NCBI RefSeq assembly: GCF_000005505.3
Contig: NC_016131.3
Coordinates: 12,111,501 to 12,175,500, forward strand
Direction: 5' to 3'
Origin: Brachypodium distachyon
Lineage: Eukaryota > Streptophyta > Magnoliopsida > Poales > Poaceae
DNA length: 64,000 nucleotides
Both the position numbers and the translations under genes were made by a program. The notes under the pieces are model-generated. The model was not told where the DNA came from and ran no database searches. It was given only the letters and a program-made list of their open reading frames with translations. Of the stretch, positions 33,861 through 46,700 are shown one piece after another. How positions within the stretch are numbered: the first letter of the stretch is position 1; each line of letters opens with the position of its first letter.

Positions 33861-36155
33861 CTCCCTCTGTTTGGGTTTATAAGGCTCACGCGGAATTTTA
33901 TGCCTAACTTTTATATACATATACTAAATATAATTTGATTAGAAAAAGATCTGGCACTATCTTTCCTACTTATAAAGTTCTCAGTTGGTGGTCGTGAGTC
34001 CACTTCTCCCTCATTCTGACAAGCGGGACCTTACAGCAAGCAGCACCGACCGTCCCGTGTAGCCGTGTCTCCTGCCGCCTCCGGCCTCCCCCAATCCCCT
34101 TTCTACTGCTGGCTCTGATATCCAATCTCGTCAACCGGGTTCAAAATTCAAATCCACCATGCAGCGCCGCCGAAGACCATCTCCCATCTCCTCGAGTATT
34201 GGTTTTCCTCTCCGCCTCCCGTCAATCTCAATCCCGACCGCCACACTCGCTCGTCGTCATCTGAACTGTGCGAAAACTGCAGGAACGTATCGCAGCCTGC
34301 CCCTTCTGTCGCACCAACCCCATCTTTGCGCTCACTCCCCGTCGCTGGAATTGCATGGCGCCGGACGCCGGGATGACAAATAACCTGCTGCCTATCTCGA
34401 GCCTAGCAGCCTCGAGCATCCGATCTAGGCAAATCCGGCGAGTCGGCAGTACCGTCCCCACACCCTAACGCCATTGCCAACAGCCCAACACCACCAACAA
34501 TCACGGAATTGGTTTTTTGTTGTGAACTGTCGAGGTGTGCTTCTGAAGAAGTGATACCGTTTTTCTTTGTGGAGCACTCAGGTTTTACACACAATTTTCC
34601 TTCGTTAGAGGCACAGTCAAAGCATCGCCAAAGCACGACAATGGCTTAGCGGCTAGAGGGTTGTCGAGCTTGACAAGAACACACTAAGCCTGGAAGTCTG
34701 GAATCCATGGCCACATGGTGGCAGCATGTCGACCTCACCGTCTCTATTGGTAATCAATCGATTAACTCTCACACTTGTTCGTGCTATTTTATAAAAAAAA
34801 CTTGTTCGTGCTATTCAAGTGTTTGAAGAAACGTCTCGTTGGTTGCATTCAGTTCTGCTTTTAAACATAAGCAAAGATCTTTTAATCTTGGGTCGTACGA
34901 TAGCACGAACAAGATGAGAGAACGTACATTAGTAGGAGTTCTGCACTGTGTAAAGATGAGGAGAATGAGTAAGCACAGGCTTTTTATTACTCTGTTGTAC
35001 AAATTTAGAACTAGAGTCGTGTAAAGAAAATACAACTAGAGATAGAAAGAGAGCTCTGAGCTGATACTTTAAATTGAAGCCGGTACCATTTCCTAATTTT
35101 TCTGGCAGATGTCAGGTATAATAGTATGTTGAACATATACACATGTATCTCGGTGAAGCAAAAGCTACTGATCTCAGCTTCGCATTGTTTCTTCTTGCTA
35201 ATTTCAGAGTAATACAGTTATTCATGCTCATCGTCTTTTCCTAGAGAAATCCAGATATTACTTTTTTTTAATAAGAAACACATTCTTTTTCTCGACAAGT
35301 ACATCTACCGTCTTCTCCGGGAGAAATTCAGATATGTTGTTGCTCCACGTGGATTAATGGCGGTAAAGAAATGTGCCAGCTATCCATCAGCATATGTTAG
35401 AAAATGTGTGGCATATGCACTCTGCAAGGGGCGCCCTCTCAAAGCTCTGTGACTTGATTCCAGAGGAAAGCGCAACTTTGGAGGAGGTTTGTTTTGTGCA
35501 GCCATTGATGCTCCACACACTATATTCATCTGAAGCCAAATAATGTTTGTGCATATTGTGGTTGTTTGGTCGTTCACAATTCTCCTGGAGTAGTTGGAGC
35601 CTTGGAGCTCCCACTGTTGCACTCAAGCCAGTTTGTCCAGGGATAATTTGCTTCTATAGCCCTGTTGCTGTGATGCACATAAGTAGAGCTACCTTCCTTA
35701 TCTTTGAATTTAATTTTCCCACTTGCTGATGATTAGTTTCTCCCTCTCCATTTTTTAATGATCACGTTGTTTTTAATCATGTTTTTGTGAGATGTCTGAG
35801 CACATCTAGATTCCTGCCCTGTAAATACAGAGTGAGAATAAACACCATCATCCCCTTGCTAGGAGACATGTGGTTGAAGAACACAGTAAATGGCTCCCAA
35901 GAATTTCTTTGAACCAATATCTTGTTGTTGATAACATTTGGTGTCTCCCTTGTCATCCTACGTATCTCTATAATTTCAGAATTGTATTTTGTACTCCCTT
36001 GCAATTGCCTAAATTTATTTGTGGAAATATTTATATGCTCTCATGATTCGTAGGTTTAACTTAAGCTTAGATTATTGAAGAGTTTATTCCGTTACCTCCC
36101 AATTTGTCTCCGTTGCAACGCACGGGCACTTAGCTAGTTTAATCAACGAACGGAG
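33861..36155. mobile_element. MITE split by a Helitron
   Basis: The left part 33861-33959 begins ctccctctgtttgggtttat after TA (33859-33860). The right part 36138-36155 ends cgaacggag before TA (36156-36157). The two parts are separated exactly at the A and T between which the Helitron sits. The right part is short (18 bp), so the MITE may have been incomplete before insertion. Confidence 0.6.
33960..36137 (+). mobile_element. Non-autonomous Helitron, 2.18 kb
   Basis: The 5' end TCTTTCCTACTTATAAAG follows A at 33959. The 3' end has a GC-rich hairpin region (ccgttgcaacgcacgg) 8 bases before CTAG (36134-36137), followed by T. Insertion between A and T, 5' TC, 3' CTAG and no duplication are the Helitron hallmarks. 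No Rep/helicase ORF. The GC-rich stretch ~34060-34470 and a short coding-like stretch near 35380-35460 differ in composition from the rest and could be captured gene fragments; no source recognised. Confidence 0.75.
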
Positions 36156-36157
36156 TA

Positions 36158-38200
36158 CAATTGATCGAAACAACTAAAACGACAACAAAGATGTCGGATA
36201 AACCAGAAGTTACATCAAAAATCTTTGAAGCCAACTTCTTTAGCCACGCCATTCACATGCGAATATATTTCCAAATATCTGGTGACGAAATAATAGAAGA
36301 CCAAATCTGCACAAGCTGTACTAACCTTATAGGTTTTACTAAGCCACATGAGCCACCCAATCCCTCGCAAGACAGGTTGTCAGACTGTTGAATTGTCGCC
36401 AAACCGATGAGGAAGAGGATGAAAATAAAAAAATTACGAGCCGTGAGATGCACAAACTCCATGGAGTAGACCATGATAGGCACGCCAGAACAGGGATGGA
36501 GTCAGGAGACTTCTAACCCGTGCATCGTCGCCTCCACTGTCAGGACGTCGCCGCCAAAGACACACAAAACCTTACAAAGAATATACTAAATAAGCTATCG
36601 GAGGCGAGGGGAACCGAGGAAGATGCAAACCTTGATTTTTCTCCGGTAGTGGCTATGGTTTTACGTATCGCAACTAACAGGCTTCTACAGATGGACATGC
36701 ACAATACATAGAATTAAATTAGGACGCCACTAGCGTGCGTACTGCTTATGCTGGCAGCCAATTAGTCCAGATAGCCCAATGCATGCATGTATGTTTAGAA
36801 GAAATGAAAATTTAAAAATGTTTAACTCCCAAACCTTTTACTCGATTTACGTTTTATTTTCACGGTTAGTTTTGACTCGACGAGATCTTCAAAATGAGAT
36901 CTCATATTATATGTTTTGAAAACTTTTCTTTCCAACTTAAAGTTGCCACCCTGAATTATATGAAGTTGCCACCATTTTAGATAATAAGTTGCCACGTGGA
37001 AACTTCATTCAAAATATGATGGCGACTTGTTACTAAAATTTTCACCTAATAATATATGAAGTTACCATCTTGTAATATATAACGTTGCCATCCGGGTAGT
37101 TAACAAGTTACCACGTGGAATCTTCATTCAGAATGGGATGGTGAGTTATTAAAATTGCCACCCAACAATATATGAAGTTGCCAGTTTGTAATACATGAAG
37201 TTGCCACCCAGTTAGGTAATAAGTTATCACGTGGAATCTACATTCAAGACATCCAATAATATATGAAGTGACCATCTTGTTAGTAACAAGTAACCATGGT
37301 TACTTCTTTCAATTAGGTTGATAACTTGTGCATTACCGGCGGGTAACAAAAGAGTCCGAACTTTTTTGCGGAAACATATTCGAGTCGGACCTAGTTTTGA
37401 AGCACTCATCGATACGAACCTAACGGTCAAAACGGATTGTGAATCGGACACACGGCTTGAATTATAAAACATTTTGAATGTTAAGAATCAACCAGTACGA
37501 AATGCTACAATCATTTAGTGGATGCATGTGTGTATGCTCTGCACGTCTTCATGCTGTCTTGCATGCATGTTTACTGTCGTTCATAATGCATGCATCCGGT
37601 GAGAGAATCGTTCGCACGGTTTGTCTAACGCGCGCACGTTCCTAATTAAATTAATATTGAAGTGAAAAGAAAGAGAGTGAAATTAAAAGAGAGACATGGT
37701 ACAAGAGTAGTGTCTTGAAATTTCTAAATCTGAAAAATGACATGGTAAACATGAATGGAGTGACTAGATTAAAAAAATATCAATCTTGACTACTGACCTA
37801 AATTGTACTTTTAGCTTTCCAATATGCGTGTAATTCAGGAAGAGAAGTTCCTGTAACTCTAGTGACCAACTTGAGGCATAATTTCAGGGGTGGTAACGAT
37901 TATAGGATTTGGAGAATCGCGAACGTTTGAATGCAGAGTCAGCTCATCTACCCAACTGAATGCAGAGTAATTTTAAAAATTAATGCACAACAAACTCTCT
38001 GGCCTCTATTAAATCAAATCCAAAAAGAAAATGAAAATTCTCTCGCCTCCCGTTGGTTGAACGAAAGAAACGAGAAACCTTGAGAAACTCTCTCGCCTCC
38101 CTAAAATGTAAAAACACATCTCGATTATGCAGGCCCTGCCCGGCTCTTTGTGAACGCAGGAATCTCAGAAAACCCCCGTCTCCATACTGTTCCTGTGTTC
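36158..38200. other. Intergenic with a degenerate GTTGCCACC-rich repeat
   Basis: No gene recognised. The stretch ~36730-37660 looks like one repetitive unit whose middle (36935-37320) is an imperfect array built on atatgaagttgccacc and gccacgtggaa.cttcattca. The window's last bases (63950-64000) share this aagttaccacc style. Family not identified. Confidence 0.45.
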
Positions 38201-38371
38201 CATACTGCAGTGGAGTGGTGTGCCCTTCGCCCCTTCCTCTCCTCTCGCCTCTTCCTCTTCTCATCTGATTTCTCACCAAATTCCTCGCGTTACTCTGCCA
38301 ACGGCGACCGTGCGCATCAAGCCAGAGCCCTCTGTCAAGGGACTGCCGTCGATTGTTATCGTCCTTTGCCG

Positions 38372-39454
38372 GTAAGGAACCCTAGGTTGATTGCATTTGC
38401 TGGATGGAGTCTTTGGGGTTAATTGCCGATTTCTTTGCTGCCTGGTCATTCATCCATCATATGGTCATTTTGCTGCAATGTGGGTTCGACTAGCATTGAT
38501 CCGCAGATTGCTCAGAGTTCGTTTAATTTTAATTTTTCTTTGTTTGCGTACAACTGAAATCAAAATGATCTTTGTCCAACTCTCCGCTTAGTTAGTTGCC
38601 GGTTTCGTTGCTTCGTGGTAACCCTACTGGTGAGATTGATCCATCCTTCTTTTTTGAGTACTCTTCTTTTTTTTCCGAACAAATCGGTGGTTCGTTCAAT
38701 TAAATCCCCACACAGCACGTTAAGTACAGCACTGGCTTTTATTCCCCCTTCCAAATGGAGGCTGAGCCTCGGTCTCTTCATTGGTTCATGGACGCAGCAA
38801 GCTGCGCACTGGGTGTAATAGAGTTACTCGAACCGGCAGAGGAAATCCACACATCGCCACACAGCTGCATCGACATGCTCCTTTTTTATTATTTTTTTAC
38901 ACCATGGATGGTTTTTGTTTGTTTCTTCTGATCAATTTAGAAATTTCTTGCATTTTCCTTTCACCTAGTCAGTGCACTAGTGTAGGAATTTATTTATTTT
39001 TCTGTAACAAAATGTGGGTTGTTGCACCATTTTAATTCCAAATAGGTACACCTAGTTTGTTACTCTAAATAGGTAAACTGCTTAATTAGGATTGTTAGAC
39101 CATTTATAATGCAATATCACGTAGGCCATGGTAAGCTGAGTCATTAAGCTCCTACTACGGAGTACTTAAGAAGCTAATCTTCCAATGAAAATCCCTCTTC
39201 TATATGTAGGTAACCCTTACAAGCACCAATGCTTAACTAAGACTCCATGCTTTACTTTGGCATTTCACTCCCTATAAGAAATTGTCAGGCTGTCACCTTG
39301 GAGCATTGGACATGCCCTTATATGAATATTCAACCTCCCAATAGTATCTTTCCATTCCATGTAACTGTGTATGCTGTTTTATCAATATTAATCACTTCAA
39401 AGTTCAAACCGGTTGATAACACTGACTGGCTGCTTTTTGTGTGCCCATACTCAG
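38372..39454 (+). other. Probable leader intron of the XS/XH gene
   Basis: A GC- and pyrimidine-rich leader (~38200-38371) ends at a strong donor G|GTAAGG. The most likely acceptor is cccatactcag ending at 39454, 29 bp before the ATG at 39484. Other AGs upstream are possible. Confidence 0.5.
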
Positions 39455-39483
39455 TGTATTTTATCTCTGAACATCCAAATCTG

Positions 39484-42400
39484 ATGGAACATAGCTCTGG
39501 AGAAGAAACTGAGGTTAGTGACTCAGAGATTGATGAGTGCAAGGACAAGATTTATGCACAACTGCAGGCAGGAAAAATGAAAGTGAAGCATAGTGAGAAA
39601 ACCTTTCGATGTCCATTCTGCCTGGGAAAAAAGAAGCAGGATTACAACGGCAAGGATCTTCTGCAGCATGCCACGGGCATAGGGGCTGCTCCGCAGCGCA
39701 AGGCCAGGGTGAGGGCAGAACACCTAGCACTTGCTGAGTACATGAAGAATGATTTAGAGAGTTTATTGGAGCCATCATTGCAACTTGCGATTGTTGATTA
39801 TGAGCCTCTGAAGAATGAAGAAGAGAAGTTTGTATGGCCCTGGATGGGTATTCTGGTTAATGTGCCAACTGAGGGGCATGACGTAAATTTTGTCAGCGAA
39901 AACGCGGATATGCTAAGATCACAATTATCTCGGTTCAGACCATGCCAAGTCACTATTCTTTGGAATTCCAAGGGCCAAACAGCCGTCATCAAGTTTAATG
40001 AAGACTGGATAGGATTTAATGATGCATTAGCTTTTGAAAACCATTTCATATTGGAGAAGTACAGTAAGACTGATTGGAACAAATCAAACTGTAGAATGGA
40101 CGACCTTTATGGATGGCTTGCAAGAACTGATGATTACAACTCACCTGGGACTATAGGAGAGCATTTAAGAAAAGCAGGAGTCCTAAAAAGTATAGGTGAC
40201 CGGCAACGTGAGGGAACTGACAAGTGTGTAGCTCATTTTGCTCATCAAATGGAAGAGAAGAATAAACAGTTACAAGAATTGGAGTTGAAGAACAATCAAA
40301 ATGCCATGAAACTTGATAGTATGATGAAAGACAAGGATCGACTGGTTGAGGAACATAATGAAAGTATGGCCATATATTTTGGTGCTGTTTGTTTTTGCCG
40401 AATATTTGCACATTAAATGATTTTACTTGTTTTCCACAAATGTAGATGTGGCTCACTGGGCTTACTTAGCTTCATTTCCCCTTTGATGACTAGAGAAAAG
40501 AAAGATGCAGCAAGATGCTCGTAGGACCTTTAGAAAAATGCTTCAAGATAATCAAAGATTGCATCAAGAACTGAATACCAGGATAGAAGAAACCAGCCGG
40601 AAACATAAGGAACTTGAAGAATTGGCTACATTCAGTAATATTGACAAAGCAAAAGTCGAAGCAGAAATTAAAAAGGTAATTTTCCTTGTCTTCTGCAATG
40701 CTGTATGATGTTCCAAATGCTATTGAGTAAGAACCCCCTTCTGTTGTATCTTTTAATCTACTGAATTTTAACTTATGTATGCTATTCAAACCTCTTGCAG
40801 AATGCAAATGATAACGTTCTTCTTGACTTAGCATTCCTAAAGTTTAAGAAGGGGGGTGAAGAGACAATGCAGCTTGCTAAGAAACATGAGGTATTGCTTT
40901 CACACATTTTTTGGTGGTATCTGGTGAAAATGCATTTTCTCATTGCCTGAAAATTGCAGCAAGAAATGGAAGATGCTTTCAAGAGGCAATACAAATTGGA
41001 AAAGGATTTAACTTCTAAACAAAATCTTGAGACGACAGTGGCTTATTTGAGAGGAAAGTTAGAGATAATGAAGCACATGGGAGCTGAGGAAGATACAACA
41101 TCAAAGGAGCTCGACAAGATTTCTGAAGAGCTGAAAGAAAAAGAAGAAGAACTTGAACATATGAAATCTGCTAACCAGGCCCTTATTATTGTGGAACGAA
41201 GGACCAATGATGAGCTTGAACAAGCCAAGGAAGAACTTATAAAGGCATGCATAATATCTATTACAATTTCTAATTTGGTATTGGTTGTCATATCTAATAA
41301 AACAAATTGTCCTTTCTGCGAACAAATTAATTGCTGTGTAGGGCCTCCAAGAGATGTCAGGCACTCGATCCAATATTGGTGTCAAAAGAATGGGTGTGCT
41401 TGATGTAAAAGCTTTTGTAGCGGCGTGCAAAGCCAAATCAGCAAGGGTTGATTCTAAAAAATCAGCAAATTATGATTTCGAAGGGGAGTCGGCACTTGAG
41501 TTATCAAAATGGGAACATGAGATCGCACAACCAGAATGGCATCCTTTCAAAGTAATCAATATTGATGGAAAGGAAAAGGTAAACCTTATTTTACTTATAC
41601 TGCTTCAGATGATATCGCAGCCATTTTTATGTAGGTCCCTGAATGTTTGTGCATTGTTATTCACATGAATTTGTCAGCTGTACTCTAGCTATCCCCCTAA
41701 AAGAGAATTCCTTGAATTTCAACTTGATGCATTGCATTGTTGACTTGAGACCTTTGTTCCAGATGAAGCACTGTTGAGTACCTGATAAGTATCTTCTGTA
41801 AACTCTATTCATTTTGGTAAACATATGCCAGTAACTATTTTTTAGTAGAACAATGCTGCCCTTTGCAAAAAGAAAGAACACACACTATTGAACTGAAATT
41901 AAGATGATTCGCATTAATATTTTTTTGGGTAGAATTTCCAGAAAATTGCTCAAGTGACTAAGAATTTGGATAGCTGATTCATGGTTAGCTGTTACTCCCT
42001 CCGATCCTAAATTGTTGTCGAAATATTACATGTATCTAGACGCCTTTTTAAGAGTAGATAGATCCATATTTGGGCAAATTTGAGACAAGAATTTAAGATC
42101 GGAGGGAGTATTACACTTGAGCATGTTGTTCTTACCTACTCCTCAGTCCTCAAATAAGTGTTCTTCTCATTCTTGTCCTAAGTCAAATATTTTAATGTTT
42201 GACCAACTTTTATGAGAACAAGCAACAGCATTTATGGCACCAATTTAGTATCACTATATCTGTCTTGCAGTTAATAGTACGTGAGGATGATGAGAAGCTG
42301 CAAGCGCTTAAGGAAAAACTGGGGCAGGACGCCCACGATGTTGTTGTTAAGGCCCTTCTCGAGATGAACGAATACAACCCCAGTGGCAGGTATTCTGTGC

Positions 42401-42510
42401 CCGTGCTGTGGAACTTCAAGGAGAACCGGAAAGCTCTACTTGATGAGGCAGTGGAGTATGTGCTGAAGCAATGGAAGGGAAACAAGAACAAAAAGAAGTA
42501 CCACGGCTGA
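39484..42510 (+). CDS. XS-XH domain protein, IDN2/FDM-like (factor of DNA methylation)
   Basis: Homologue of INVOLVED IN DE NOVO 2 / FACTOR OF DNA METHYLATION, which bind double-stranded RNA and act in RNA-directed DNA methylation in the nucleus. Exons 39484-40363, 40494-40675, 40801-40890, 40960-41244, 41342-41578, 42271-42510 total 1914 nt, 637 aa, the usual family length. Domains: acidic SDSEIDE start, zf-XS zinc finger (RCPFCLGKKKQDYNGKDLLQHA, from ~42), XS domain (FVWPWMGILVNVP ... GWLARTDDY), a long coiled coil (~245-500), and XH domain (NIGVKRMGVLDVKAF ... LALL-type end, AVEYVLKQWKG). Start ATG chosen because the acidic N-terminus and zinc finger follow directly. Intron 4 begins with GC instead of GT. 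Intron 5 carries a Stowaway MITE and a left-half MITE fragment (~42138-42230). Confidence 0.92.
41245..41341 (+). other. GC-AG intron in the XS/XH gene
   Basis: Joining EELIK (ending AAG at 41244) to GLQEMSGTRS (from 41342) is needed to continue into the XH domain, and the intron then reads AAG|GCATGC...GTGTAG. No GT donor in frame is present nearby. Confidence 0.7.
41995..42108. mobile_element. Stowaway MITE, 114 bp, in intron 5 of the XS/XH gene
   Basis: TA at 41993-41994 and 42109-42110. Ends ctccctccgatcctaaattg and inverted aatttaagatcggagggag. Confidence 0.93.
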
Positions 42511-42939
42511 GTGGGATCTGGGCCATATTTCATTCTGGCTTCTTCTATGTTACATATTCCCCGAGACCTAGACTACTATTAAACAATCGTAATAGCACTT
42601 CATATATTCCCAGCTGTTGCATCATTTGAACTGAACAAGATTTGGCACTACAAAACCATGGATAGTTTAAACCTTAACACTTTCTTATGTGGGATTGGGG
42701 TTTTGTGCAAGGATGGCTTTGAAATGATTGCTTGGTCACCCAATATCTTTTAGGACCTGCTTGCATTGTTATATTTTTCTTAAGAGAGAATATGGAAGAG
42801 TTGAACTGTATCTTGTGTTGCTTGACTTCACAAAAAAACGCAACATTCCAAGTAGGGCATTAATTTGAAACATATCCGTGTTAAGAGTTCTGCTGGTCTT
42901 TTGAACTTGCCTTCACAAATTTTAAAAACAGGGTGGTCT

Positions 42940-43103
42940 CCTGGGCACAGTTGGTATTGCAACTGTCTCTTGGACTGTGAGAATTTTTGAAACCTCCTGG
43001 GCACAGTTGGTATTGCAACAGTCTCTTGGACTGAGAATTTTTGAAACCTCCTGGGCACAGTTGGTATTGCAACAGTCTCTTGGACTGAAATCTTTGAAAA
43101 CTC
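42940..43103 (+). repeat. Tandem repeat, three copies of a 54-56-bp unit
   Basis: The unit cctgggcacagttggtattg starts at 42940, 42996 and 43050 (periods 56 and 54, the difference being a TG). Copies are almost identical. It lies between the XS/XH gene and the copia element, possibly in the gene's 3' flank. Confidence 0.93.
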
Positions 43104-43193
43104 CATTCCTTTGTTGTTCTTTTAGAACAACGACTTGGCTTTATTTATACAACAAACGTTTAAAAACCCTAAAAGACAACAAAGGTTTCAGAT

Positions 43194-43408
43194 TGTTAGA
43201 ATGAAATCTGTGTCTTGTTCCATTGAATGATGATCATATTTATACAAGGGAAGGGACACCAATACATGCATTGGTGTCCCAAGTTTTGGGCATTCGCGTC
43301 CCAATTTTCCTAAAATTGGGACACGGACAGTTACAACACTAACTGCCTAATTAATTATTAATTAACTAATAATTAATCCTAATTGATCATAAATAATTAT
43401 TCTCAACA
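43194..43408 (-). repeat. 3' LTR of the copia element, 215 bp
   Basis: Compared with the other LTR it has a few substitutions (three within the first 30 bp) and additional bases near 43310 and 43350 absent from the other copy. Confidence 0.95.
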
Positions 43409-43757
43409 CTCTCCAATGATCAATTTGCTCCATTGATTTGTATATTCTTGAATCATTATGGAATCTTGTAATCTTGTAATTTCCTCCAAAAACTCTGTGG
43501 GAAAAATATTGAGGAAATAATAATAATATCGATATGTTATGAAAACTCCCTTTAAAAACCCAATGGGAAAATAAGGAGAAAATGGTATACCATATTTTGA
43601 ATATTGTCTCTTGATAATTCATACCGAATTATGTGAACAATAAATATGCCTTATATATCCATAAAAACCCCGGTGGGGAAAATAGAAAATATAACATATA
43701 ATCTTATGTTAATATTGTCTCATTAAAAACCTTTTATGAGAAACTAGTAAGTAAAAC

Positions 43758-46700
43758 TCATAATAGGAAAAGACTGCAATATGATGTTATGAACAGGTTA
43801 AACTGTGAATACTCCCCCTGATGCTTGCAAAATTTAAGTCGTCGCATACCAATCTCATATACACATTTCTGAAATGTGGAGTTAGGTAAGGACTTAGTGA
43901 ACAAATCTGCGAGGTTATCACATGATTTGGTTTGCAATATATTTATCTCCCCATTTTGTTGTAATTCATGAGGATAGAATAGTTTAGGTGCAATATGTTT
44001 AGTTATATCGCTTTTTATATAACCTGTTTGCATCTGGGCAACACAAGCAGAATTATCCTCATAGATAATTGTTGGTGATTCAATCGAACCAACACCACAT
44101 GATTGTTGTATGTGGTTAATCATTCTGCGTAGCCATAAACTTTCACGAGATGCTTCGTATAAAGCTATTATTTCCGAATGATTTGTGGATGTAGCCACTA
44201 GAGTCTGCTTAGAAGACTTCCACGATATGGTTGTCCCACCATGTAGGAACACGAAACTCGTCTGAGATCTGGCATTGTGGGGATCAGATAAATAGCCAGG
44301 ATCAGTGTATCCGATTAATTCAGAGTCTTGGTTTTCTTTTTGGAAATATAGACCTAGATCTTTAGTTCCTTGTAGGTAGCGAAAAACTTGTTTGACTCCT
44401 ACCCAATGGTGTTTTGTTGGAGCTGCGCTGTGTGTAGCTAGTACATTTACCGCAAATGTAATGTCTGGCCGGGTGCAATTTTCTAAGTACATTAATGCTC
44501 CAATGGCACTAAGATATGGGAATTCAGATCCCAAAATTTTCTCTCCATCACCTTTTGGTCTGAATGGATCTTTCTCTACGTCTAGAGATCGAACTACCAT
44601 AGGTGTTTTGCATGGATAGGATTTGTCCATGTTAAATTTCTCCAAGATTTTCTAGATATATGTAGCTTGGTGAACCAATATTCCCGAAGGAAGGTGCTCA
44701 AGTTATAAACCTAAGCAGAACTTGGTTTTATCCAAATCTTTCATTTCAAATTCCGTCATTAGATGATTACGAGCTTCATCTATATCCTATTTGTTGCCAA
44801 TGATGTTTAACTCATCAACATATACAAAGATAATGCAAAATCCTGTTTTAGATTTCTTGATGAATACACATGGGGAGTCATCATTGTTAGAGTAACCCTT
44901 TTTAATCACTTAGTCGGTTGTACCACATTGTACCCGACTGTTTTAAACCGTATAAAGATTTATTCAACTTTACACAGTACATGTTGCGTTTTGCGTTAGT
45001 ATTCGGAATTTGGATTCCATCGGGAACCTTCATGTAAATGTCCGAATCTAATGACCCATAAAGATATGAAGTCACGACGTCCATCAACTGCATAGATATA
45101 TGATTTTGAACAGACAATGAGATTAAATATCAGAAAGTAATTCCACTCATAACCGGAGAATATGTTTCATTGAAATCAATGATGGGTCTCTGCGTGAACC
45201 CTTGTGCTACTAGTCTCGCTTTGTATCTCACCACCTCATGGTTTTCGTTCCTTTTCTGGACAAAAACCCATTTGAATCCCACTGGGAAAACATTTGGAGG
45301 TGTAGGTATTACTTCTGTAAATACCTTCCTTTTATTGAGCGAGGCTATTTCTGCTTGAATTGCATTCTTCAATTTAGGCTAGTCGGAACGAAAACAATGA
45401 GGTGGATCATTTAGAAGGTTGTTTGCAATCTTAGTAGAGAAATAAGTGTCGACAAATGTAGTCTTTCTATTGTATATTTCTCCAGTGTATAAGTAATTTG
45501 TGAAAATTTCGTTTACCTTTGGTGACTGTTCGCGATTTCCCGTTGCGATTAAGTCCAGGTTTTCCGATGTCCCAGCATTAGTAATTGAGTGCACTATTGA
45601 GCTGGGTTGTGGATGTTGGTTATCCACTGGGTGTATATTACCCAGTTGATCTCGGTCAATCAAATGTTGACTCACATTTGTTGTTGTAGAAGAATGTTCA
45701 GAAGGTCTATTCTTCTTTTTTCTTTGCCGCGGCTTCTTCGTTTGTTCCTTTTGTTGCTTGCTGGAAGCTAGATCCTTTTTAGTTGTCGTACCTCTCCTCC
45801 TCTTCCTTTGAACGGTAGGTACAGGAAGTTGAGTAGATTTTATAGGTATCTCCACTCTTTCGGGTACGTTTTGTGCAGGATTATATGATTTAGTTACACC
45901 TTTGTAATCAACAAATGCGTCTGGTAAATTGTTTGCAATATGTTGCAAATTTATAATTTTCTGAACCTGTTGTTCAGTTTCTTGAGTACGTGGATCTGAG
46001 GCGGAAATGCCTTGGACATTCCAGTTGATTTCCTGGCATTCTTGTTTTTGGTGCTTTAATTCTCCCCCTAATGCCGGAAAATGATCCTCATTAAAAATAC
46101 AATCAGCGTACCGGGTAGTGAATAGATCCCCTGTGAGAGGTTCTAGGTACTTGATTATTGACGGTGATTTGTACTCCACATAAAACCCCAATTTTCTATG
46201 TGATTCCATTGATGTACGTTGTGGTGGTGAGATCGGTACGTATGTAGCGCAACCGAATTTCGCAGATGGGAAATACTTGGTGGATTTCCATATACTAATT
46301 GAAGGAGAGAAGTAGTATGATATGCAGTTGGTCGCAATTGAATTAAATCAGCGGCATGTATAACCGCATGAGCCCAACAAGTTGTTGGTAAATTACAATT
46401 CTGTAATAAAGGTTTTGCAATAAACTTAATTCTCTTAATAAAAGATTCAGCCAAACCATTTTGTGTGTGGACATATGGGACTGAGTGGTGAACTTCGATT
46501 CCTAATGCCATGCAATAATCATTGAAGGCCCGTGAGGAGAATTCAGCGGCATTGTCCATTCAAATTGTTTTAATTCGATGTTTTGGATAATGAGCTTTTA
46601 GTTTAATTACTTGGCTCATTATCTTTGCGAATGCATGGTTACGTGTGGAAAGTAGACACACATTAGACCATCTTGTAAATGCGTCGATTAAGAACATGAA

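Noticed and set aside
34159..34636. Frames of 66-77 codons inside the Helitron
   Set aside because: Overlap each other on both strands, no recognisable domain; kept only as a possible captured fragment.
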